DNA of 30,576 nucleotides. Origin: CANLBN01 sp050633825 (GTDB taxonomy: Bacteria > Pseudomonadota > Gammaproteobacteria > Pseudomonadales > Cellvibrionaceae). Below the pieces are notes generated by a model. The model searched no databases and was not told the origin of the DNA. It was given only the letters and a program-made list of their open reading frames with translations. Location: positions 1 to 30,576 of the forward strand of contig JBOEHG010000036.1 in NCBI GenBank assembly GCA_050633825.1, given 5' to 3'. Positions 24,605-30,576 of the stretch are shown here, piece by piece; positions within the stretch are counted from its first letter, which is position 1, and each line of letters begins with the position of its first letter. The position numbers and the translations under genes were made by a program.

Positions 24605-25516
24605 ATGAATAATGATTATTCGTTAACTCACTTGAAGCGCCTTGAAGCTGAAAGTATTCACATTATCCGTGAAGTTGCAGCAGAATTTGATAATCCTGTG
24701 ATGCTCTATTCTATCGGTAAAGATTCAGCCGTTATGTTGCAGCTTGCCATTAAAGCATTTGCACCGGGTAAATTACCCTTTCCCTTGTTACATGTAGATA
24801 CTACATGGAAGTTTAAGGAAATGATTAAGTTTCGTGATGAATTAGCTCAGCGCTTAGGTCTAGAATTGCTTGTGCATACTAATCAAGAAGGGCTTGATAT
24901 GGGTGTTGGTCCTTTTACTCATGGTAGTGCCAAGCATACCGATATTATGAAAACTCAAGCGCTTAAACAGGCCTTGGACAAATATGGTTTTGATGCTGCA
25001 TTTGGTGGCGCTAGACGAGACGAAGAAAAGTCCAGAGCTAAAGAGCGTGTCTATTCTTTCCGTGATAAAAATCACCGTTGGGATCCGAAAAACCAACGTC
25101 CAGAGTTGTGGAATATTTATAACGGTCGTATTGATAAAGGGGAAAGTATTCGCGTTTTTCCACTGTCTAACTGGACCGAACTCGATATTTGGCAATATAT
25201 TCATATGGAAAATATCCCCATTGTCCCTCTTTATAAGTCAGCCAAGCGCCCGGTTGTTGAGCGCGATGGTACCTTAATTATGGTGGATGATGAGCGTATG
25301 CCACTTGAGCCCGGTGAGGAAGTGCAAGAAAAAATGGTTCGTTTTCGTACGCTCGGTTGTTACCCGCTTACTGGGGCGGTTGAATCTGAAGCGACAACAT
25401 TACCTGAGATTATTCAGGAGATGTTATTAACGACTACATCTGAACGCCAAGGCCGTGTTATTGATCATGATAGTTCTGGTTCTATGGAGAAGAAAAAGCA
25501 AGAGGGGTATTTCTAA
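24605..25516 (+). CDS. cysD: Sulfate adenylyltransferase subunit 2
   Basis: The 303-aa ATP-sulfurylase small subunit belongs to the PAPS-reductase-like PP-loop family (YSIGKDSAVMLQLA). Further CysD signatures are LLHVDTTWKFKEM, GGARRDEEKSRAKER, FPLSNWTELDIWQYI and RFRTLGCYPLTGAV. With CysN it forms adenosine-5'-phosphosulfate from ATP and sulfate. cysN begins at the next base after its stop (TAA-ATG). cysC is not in the window. Confidence 0.97.
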   Translation: MNNDYSLTHLKRLEAESIHIIREVAAEFDNPVMLYSIGKDSAVMLQLAIKAFAPGKLPFPLLHVDTTWKFKEMIKFRDELAQRLGLELLVHTNQEGLDMGVGPFTHGSAKHTDIMKTQALKQALDKYGFDAAFGGARRDEEKSRAKERVYSFRDKNHRWDPKNQRPELWNIYNGRIDKGESIRVFPLSNWTELDIWQYIHMENIPIVPLYKSAKRPVVERDGTLIMVDDERMPLEPGEEVQEKMVRFRTLGCYPLTGAVESEATTLPEIIQEMLLTTTSERQGRVIDHDSSGSMEKKKQEGYF

Positions 25517-26968
25517 ATGTCGCATCAATCAGAATTAATTGCTGAAGATATTGAAGCTTACCTGTCTCAGCATGAGCGTAAAGAACTCCTTCGATTTTTG
25601 ACTTGTGGTAGCGTTGATGATGGCAAGAGCACCTTAATTGGCCGCTTGCTCCATGACTCTAAAATGATCTATGAAGACCAATTGGCAGCAATCGAATCAG
25701 ACTCAAGTAAACACGGTACGACGGGTGAAAAAATTGATTTAGCGTTACTTGTTGACGGTCTACAAGCTGAACGGGAGCAGGGCATTACTATTGATGTTGC
25801 TTACCGTTACTACTCAACATCTAAGCGCAAGTTTATTATTGCTGATACTCCGGGGCATGAACAATATACTCGTAATATGGCTACCGGTGCGTCGACTTGT
25901 GATCTTGCTGTTATCTTGATTGATGCCCGCTATGGTGTGCAGACACAAACTCGTCGTCACAGTTATATTGCTTCTCTATTAGGTATCAAGCATATTGTTG
26001 TTGCCATTAATAAAATGGACCTGTTGGATTTTAGTGAAGAAAAATTTAATGAAATAAAAGATGATTATTTATCTTTTGCTAAAAAATTAGGTCTAGATAA
26101 AGATATTTATTTTGTTCCAATGTCAGCCTTGGATGGCGACAATGTTGTCAATGTTAGTGAAAGAACCCCTTGGTATAAGGCGCCAGCTCATGGCGGTCAG
26201 TCACTGATGGAAATCCTAGAAAGTGTTGAAATTTCTGCGGATAAAAATACAGGGGATTTTCGCTTCCCAGTTCAATATGTAAATCGTCCCAATTTAGATT
26301 TTCGTGGATTTTGTGGCACTATTGCTTCTGGTTCGGTCGCTGTGGGCGATGAAATTCGTGTACTGCCTTCAGCTAAAACCAGTAAGGTAAAAAGTATTGT
26401 TACCTATGATGGCAATTTGCCTTCGGCCTTTATCGATCAGGCCGTTACATTGACCCTTGAAGACGAAATCGATGTAAGCCGTGGAGATATGATTGTAAAG
26501 GCAGACGCAAATTTACAATCGACTAACCATTTAAAGGCACATGTTGTTTGGATGTCAGAGGCTGTATTAGAGCCCGGCAAACAATTCTTCTTTAAGTTCG
26601 CCAGCAAATTAACGACAGGTCATGTAGAAAAGCTTTTACACCGAATTGATGTTAATACACAGGAACAGCTTGATATTCAGCGAGTTGTTCTTAATGATAT
26701 TGCATTGGTTGATATTGCATTAAGTCAGCCTGTGGTTGTCGACCCTTATGATAATAATCGTGCAACGGGCGCCTTTATTATTGTTGATCGCTTAACCAAT
26801 ATTACTGTGGGTGCCGGCATGGTTACTCAAGCATTGGATAGTATTGAGCAGCAGGTTGATACCGGTGCTTTTGCAGCAGATTTGGCAGCCTTGTTAAAAC
26901 AGCACTTTCCAGAAAAAACATCGGATGAGTTGGCAGGGCTTGTTAAGAAGTTTACACAGTATTTGTAA
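25517..26968 (+). CDS. cysN: Sulfate adenylyltransferase subunit 1 (GTPase)
   Basis: The 483-aa EF-Tu-like GTPase stimulates CysD. G1 is GSVDDGKSTLIGRLL, followed by EREQGITIDVAYRYY (switch I), DTPGHEQYTRNMATGAS (G3) and NKMD (G4). Length is that of stand-alone CysN, without the fused APS kinase (CysC) domain seen in many CysNC proteins. It follows cysD with no spacer. The next gene is 184 bp away. Confidence 0.97.
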   Translation: MSHQSELIAEDIEAYLSQHERKELLRFLTCGSVDDGKSTLIGRLLHDSKMIYEDQLAAIESDSSKHGTTGEKIDLALLVDGLQAEREQGITIDVAYRYYSTSKRKFIIADTPGHEQYTRNMATGASTCDLAVILIDARYGVQTQTRRHSYIASLLGIKHIVVAINKMDLLDFSEEKFNEIKDDYLSFAKKLGLDKDIYFVPMSALDGDNVVNVSERTPWYKAPAHGGQSLMEILESVEISADKNTGDFRFPVQYVNRPNLDFRGFCGTIASGSVAVGDEIRVLPSAKTSKVKSIVTYDGNLPSAFIDQAVTLTLEDEIDVSRGDMIVKADANLQSTNHLKAHVVWMSEAVLEPGKQFFFKFASKLTTGHVEKLLHRIDVNTQEQLDIQRVVLNDIALVDIALSQPVVVDPYDNNRATGAFIIVDRLTNITVGAGMVTQALDSIEQQVDTGAFAADLAALLKQHFPEKTSDELAGLVKKFTQYL

Positions 26969-27152
26969 GCTATCTCTTACATGGATACAGGTTAAAATCC
27001 TGCATTCATTTTAATGTTGGTTTTATAAAGTAAACACACTGCCTGCTTATAGAGGGATTCAATAACTGGCAGCTCAGCACGGACGCTGATTAAGATGTTT
27101 TTAGAATAATAATTAGCGTCTTAATTTTATCAATATACATGGAGGTTTTCTT

Positions 27153-27521
27153 ATGAAAACAAATAACCTTTCTTTATCTCTTCGTTCGCTTTCTCTTCGT
27201 TCATTAGCTATTCGTTCGGCTTTGCCCACACTGATGTGCTGTGCGCTGGCATTGCCTGTGCTTACTGTCTCTGAATATGCGGCAGCAGCCGACAAAAAGC
27301 CACTAGTAGAGCTAGCTCAAAAGAAACAAGTGGTTAGTATTAATAAAGCGAATGCGGAAACCATTGCTAACATTTTGCGCGGCGTTGGCTTTAAAAAAGC
27401 ACAAGCTATTGTCGAATGGCGAAAAAAGAATGGTGGTTTTACTAAGGTTTCACAGCTTTTAGAAGTGAAGGGTATTGGTGAAAAAACCTTAGCGGCTAAT
27501 AAGGGAAGAATAAAACTCTAG
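27153..27521 (+). CDS. ComEA-like secreted helix-hairpin-helix protein
   Basis: The 122-aa product has a signal peptide that is unusually long and contains a threefold five-residue repeat (SLSLR SLSLR SLAIR, residues 7-21) before the hydrophobic core (LMCCALALPVLTVS) and a likely cleavage around AAA-ADKK. The rest is a ComEA-type double HhH domain (VSINKANAETIANILRGVG, then LLEVKGIGEKT). Periplasmic ComEA binds incoming DNA during natural transformation, but many proteobacterial homologues are unstudied. A strong GGAGG (27141-27145) lies 7 bases before the ATG. No other com genes are seen here. Confidence 0.85.
   Translation: MKTNNLSLSLRSLSLRSLAIRSALPTLMCCALALPVLTVSEYAAAADKKPLVELAQKKQVVSINKANAETIANILRGVGFKKAQAIVEWRKKNGGFTKVSQLLEVKGIGEKTLAANKGRIKL
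27171..27215 (+). repeat. Three imperfect 15-bp tandem units in a signal peptide
   Basis: Units 27171-27185, 27186-27200 and 27201-27215 each end in CGT and encode SLSLR, SLSLR and SLAIR. They extend the basic/serine-rich n-region of the ComEA-like signal peptide. Units 1 and 2 differ at only three bases. Confidence 0.7.
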
Positions 27522-27702
27522 TTGGCTACTATACCTGATTTGGTCGATGCTCTAGACAGCGATGATCAAAGCGTTTTATTGGTAGCATAAGGACGTGCTG
27601 CTTCGATCTCTGATGAGCCATGGATGGGGTAGTCAGAGGTCACCTAAAATGATTCCAGTCTATAAGCTGTGGTATCATGCGCCCCAAATTATTGAGGCAT
27701 TT

Positions 27703-28437
27703 ATGACTATAGACTCTTCACTTAACAAATCACCACCACCACTCATCGTCGCTATGGATTTTGATGCGGCTGAACCTTGTCTCGCTTTAGCTAAAAAATT
27801 AAACCCTGAGCATTGCCGTCTTAAAGTAGGTAAAGAGCTTTTCACCTCTACAGGAACACCTTTAGTAGAAGAATTAATGGGCTTGGGGTTTGAGATATTT
27901 CTGGATTTAAAGTTTTACGATATCCCCAATACTGTGGCTAAGGCGGTTAAGGCGGCGGCTGAGCTAGGAGTGTGGATGGTTGATGTGCACGCAAGTGGCG
28001 GAGAGAGAATGCTAAGTGAGGCTAAAAATGCACTTGAGCAGTACACTGGTAATAAGAAGCCATTATTGATTGCTGTAACAGTGTTAACGAGCATGACGCG
28101 TCAAGACCTTCAAAGCATTGGGTTGGATGTGGAGCCTAAAGACCATGTTATCCGTTTGGCGGAATTGACGCGCAATGTTGGTTTAGACGGCGTCGTGTGT
28201 TCTGCTGAAGAAGCAAAGCTGTTGAAATCTCGTATTGGTAAAGATTTTTGCCTTGTAACTCCAGGTATAAGGCCCGAAGGTTCCTCTTCAGATGATCAAT
28301 CCAGAATTGTCACGCCCCAACAGGCTTTAGCCAATGGTAGCGATTACTTGGTGATAGGGCGGCCTATTACTCGAGCAAAAGATCCTGCTAAAGCGTGTGA
28401 AGCCATTTACCATAGCTTATATTCTGGAAGCCAATAA
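27703..28437 (+). CDS. pyrF: Orotidine 5'-phosphate decarboxylase
   Basis: The 244-aa enzyme (from the ATG at 27703) catalyses the last step of UMP synthesis. Motifs: PLIVAMDFD, catalytic FLDLKFYDIPNTVA (DxKxxDI), VDVHASGG, AVTVLTSM and TPGIRPEG. The ATG at 27703 has GAGG five bases upstream and gives the normal length; an in-frame upstream codon at 27595 would add 36 residues of unrelated sequence. The stop overlaps the cmk start by one base (TAATG), indicating coupling. In many relatives pyrF lies downstream of rpsA instead. Confidence 0.94.
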   Translation: MTIDSSLNKSPPPLIVAMDFDAAEPCLALAKKLNPEHCRLKVGKELFTSTGTPLVEELMGLGFEIFLDLKFYDIPNTVAKAVKAAAELGVWMVDVHASGGERMLSEAKNALEQYTGNKKPLLIAVTVLTSMTRQDLQSIGLDVEPKDHVIRLAELTRNVGLDGVVCSAEEAKLLKSRIGKDFCLVTPGIRPEGSSSDDQSRIVTPQQALANGSDYLVIGRPITRAKDPAKACEAIYHSLYSGSQ

Positions 28438-29114
28438 TGTCAGTAAGTCCATATCCAGTTATTACTGTTGATGGCCCGAGTGGTTCGGGCAAAGGCACTA
28501 TATGCCAAAAGCTGGCAGAATTTTTAGGTTTTCACTTGTTGGATAGTGGGGCCTTATATCGGTTAACCGCCGTTGCAGCATCTGAAAAAGGACTTGAACT
28601 TGAAAATGAACACGCAGTAGCTGATATTGCCCGCAACTTGGATGTTAGTTTTAAAGCGGGTCCGAATGGTGTGTTGGCTTTTTTGGGTTCGCGTGATGTG
28701 AGCCGGGATATTCGCTTGGAAGGAGCGGGGATGGGCGCATCAACGGTTGCTGCACACCCTTTAGTTAGAGAAGCTTTGCTTGATAGGCAAAAGGCTTTTC
28801 AGATGGCTCCGGGTTTGATTGCAGATGGTCGTGATATGGGTACAACTGTTTTCCCCAATGCGGAAATAAAAGTGTACCTAACAGCGAGCGCTGAAGAGCG
28901 GGCTAATCGTCGTTATAAGCAGTTGATTGATAGGGGAGAATCTGCTAATCTCCGCGCCCTGCTGGAAGATATACAGGCTAGAGATGCCCGTGATATGCAG
29001 CGTTCAACATCACCTTTGCGGCCTGCGAAGGATGCTATTGAAATAGACAGTACATCTATGCCTATACAGGCAGTGCTGGATACTATACTTAAAGTAGTAC
29101 ATGAACGTTTGTAG
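28437..29114 (+). CDS. cmk: Cytidylate kinase
   Basis: The 225-aa P-loop kinase phosphorylates CMP and dCMP. P-loop DGPSGSGKGT lies at about 12-21, LDSGALYR at about 36-43, the substrate-binding segment IADGRDMGTTVFP at about 127-139, and the lid region RANRRYKQL follows. It begins on the last base of pyrF and is followed by rpsA after 253 bp. The cmk-rpsA pair is conserved in most proteobacteria. Confidence 0.96.
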   Translation: MSVSPYPVITVDGPSGSGKGTICQKLAEFLGFHLLDSGALYRLTAVAASEKGLELENEHAVADIARNLDVSFKAGPNGVLAFLGSRDVSRDIRLEGAGMGASTVAAHPLVREALLDRQKAFQMAPGLIADGRDMGTTVFPNAEIKVYLTASAEERANRRYKQLIDRGESANLRALLEDIQARDARDMQRSTSPLRPAKDAIEIDSTSMPIQAVLDTILKVVHERL

Positions 29115-29256
29115 TTAACTGTATAAAAAGTCTAGGTCTTTGTCAGTATTTTTCAGTTTTTAGATGCAGTGTAATGTTGGTATGCCTTTAGCTCTAACGT
29201 AAACCGTTAAATGCATACACTAATCAGGATCCATTACAGTGTGATAATTAACCGGC

Positions 29257-29276
29257 CCGTACACCTGATGGTGCGG
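29257..29276 (+). promoter_or_regulatory. Hairpin in the rpsA leader, candidate S1 autoregulatory element
   Basis: CCG-(TA)-CACC-TGAT-GGTG-CGG forms a 7-bp stem with a two-base bulge and 4-nt loop about 90 nt upstream of the rpsA start. No T run follows. In E. coli the rpsA leader is structured and S1 represses its own translation; the similarity here is in principle only. Confidence 0.35.
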
Positions 29277-29367
29277 AGAGTGAATCTAACGTGTGCGCTA
29301 TTGATAGCTATTTAGCCGTCATCACATCGACTTGTTGGGTTTATGCTGAAAATGTAGGTCCCTCCTC

Positions 29368-30576
29368 ATGAGCGAAAATTTCGCAGAACTCTTTGAAGAA
29401 AGTTTAAAAACCGTTGATATGATCCCTGGCTCCATTGTGACAGGTGTTGTAATCGATATCGATAAAGACTGGGTGACAGTTCACGCAGGTCTTAAATCTG
29501 AAGGCGTTATTCCCGCCTCACAATTTACTGATGAAAATGGCGAAGTTGGCCTAAGTATTGGTGATGAAGTCCAAGTTGCACTTGAAACTGTTGAAGATGG
29601 TTTTGGTGAAACACGTTTGTCGCGTGAAAAAGCGAAGCGTGCGGAATCTTGGAAAGTATTGGAAGCAGCGCATGCTTCTGAAGAAGTTATTACAGGTGTG
29701 ATTACTGGTAAGGTCAAAGGTGGTTTCACCGTTGATATCGCTAGTATTCGTGCCTTCCTCCCAGGTTCGTTGGTTGATGTACGCCCTGTACGCGATACCG
29801 CTCACTTGGAAAATAAAGAGCTTGAATTTAAAGTCATCAAGTTGGATCAAAAGCGCAACAATGTTGTTGTTTCACGTCGTGCCGTTATGGAATCGGTTAA
29901 CTCAGCTGAGCGTGAAGAGCTATTGGCTAACCTTGAAGAGGGTTCAATGGCGAAAGGTATCGTTAAAAATCTTACTGATTACGGTGCCTTTGTTGACTTG
30001 GGTGGTGTTGATGGCCTGCTACATATTACTGATATGGCGTGGAAGCGTATTAAGCATCCTAGCGAGATTGTTAATATCGGTGATGAGATCGACGTTAAAG
30101 TTCTTAAGTTTGACCGTGAGCGTAACCGTGTTTCCCTTGGTCTTAAGCAAACTGGCGAAGATCCTTGGGTCGAAATCAAAAACCGTTACCCAGAAGGTGC
30201 AAAAGCTAAGGCTGTTGTTACTAACCTTACTGATTACGGTTGTTTTGCTGAGATTGAAGAAGGTGTTGAAGGTTTGGTTCACGTATCTGAAATGGATTGG
30301 ACCAATAAGAACATTCACCCATCTAAAGTTGTACAGCTAGGTGACGAAGTTGAAGTCATGGTACTAGAAATCGACGAAGAGCGTCGTCGTATTTNNNNNN
30401 NNNNNNCTTGCTGTTGATCCAGAGAGAGAGCGTATCTCTCTAGGCGTTAAGCAATTAGTTGAAGATAGCTTCTCTGGCTATACTACTGCGAACGATAAAG
30501 GTTCTATCGTTAAAGGTGTTGTTAAGGAAGTCGACGCTAAAGCGGCAGTCATTACTTTAGCTGATGAAGTTGAAGG
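29368..30576 (+). CDS. rpsA: 30S ribosomal protein S1 (interrupted by an assembly gap, 3' end beyond window)
   Basis: S1 binds mRNA on the small ribosomal subunit and aids initiation. The readable part contains S1 motifs 1-4 in order (GSIVTGVVIDIDKDWVTV; ITGKVKGGFTVDI; MAKGIVKNLTDYGAFVDLGGVDGLLH; VTNLTDYGCFAEIEEGVEGLVH). A run of 12 N (30395-30406) follows ERRRI. Beyond it the protein resumes at LAVDPERERISLGVKQL, in a different frame. Compared with E. coli S1 about 77 residues (most of the fifth S1 motif) are missing, so the true gap is about 230 nt. No strong Shine-Dalgarno precedes the ATG, as is known for rpsA elsewhere. Confidence 0.95.
30395..30406. other. rpsA: Undetermined bases (assembly gap of wrong size)
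   Basis: Twelve N. The flanking codons are out of frame (the real gap length must be 2 modulo 3) and homology predicts about 230 missing bases, so the length is a placeholder. The repetitive S1 domains probably caused the break. Confidence 0.9.

Noticed and set aside
1..30576. CRISPR arrays, insertion sequences, toxin-antitoxin or phage-defence genes
   Set aside because: None seen: there are no regularly spaced repeats, transposase motifs or known defence domains. The only sign of mobility is the tRNA-Arg 3' duplication.
30395..30576. Frameshift or truncation of rpsA
   Set aside because: Explained by a mis-sized assembly gap; the protein is intact and canonical on both sides.

Overview
The window looks like the chromosome of a gammaproteobacterium of the Pseudomonas/Cellvibrionales kind, fairly AT-rich and probably marine. 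This rests on synteny rather than a database match. The block yciK-mupP-ubiG, an MtaD-type deaminase, gyrA, pheA, tyrA, aroA, cmk and rpsA follows the order known from Pseudomonas, but with insertions and losses. The genes are mostly housekeeping; the accessory material sits at 0.1-6.8 kb, 9.4-9.6 kb and 12.5-15.9 kb.

Region 1 (0.1-6.8 kb) is a lactate-oxidation island. lutA-lutB-lutC on the minus strand are flanked by two paralogous GntR/FCD regulators and by a Cache-domain sensor kinase. Five TGGT-N3-ACCA-type operators lie at three places: in the kinase promoter, in the lutA upstream region, and across the start codon of the second regulator. The kinase has an intact ATPase domain but glutamine where the phosphoacceptor histidine should be. 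No recognisable lactate permease is present.

Region 2 (6.9-9.7 kb) holds miaE, a copper/redox group (SCO-like protein, convergent PCu(A)C chaperone, DUF6436 thioredoxin-like protein) and tRNA-Arg(TCG). The tRNA has a terminator and a second copy of its 3' end 161 bp away, resembling an integration scar.

Region 3 (9.7-12.3 kb, minus strand) is ubiG-mupP-yciK followed by a small ABM monooxygenase-like gene: ubiquinone synthesis and muropeptide recycling.

Region 4 (12.5-17.2 kb): a diheme cytochrome c peroxidase and a hybrid histidine kinase overlap by one base (TAATG) and sit between ubiG and the MtaD-type deaminase, which adjoin in Pseudomonas. A peroxidase-linked redox sensor is plausible.

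Region 5 (17.2-21 kb): a DUF1127 gene with a long structured leader, then gyrA, whose leader carries a perfect 11-bp inverted repeat.

Region 6 (21-30.6 kb): pheA, tyrA, aroA (serC and hisC absent), then cysD-cysN, a ComEA-like secreted HhH protein and pyrF, then cmk and rpsA. rpsA contains a 12-N gap. By comparison with known S1 protein the gap replaces about 230 nt and is out of frame, so it is an assembly defect rather than a mutation.
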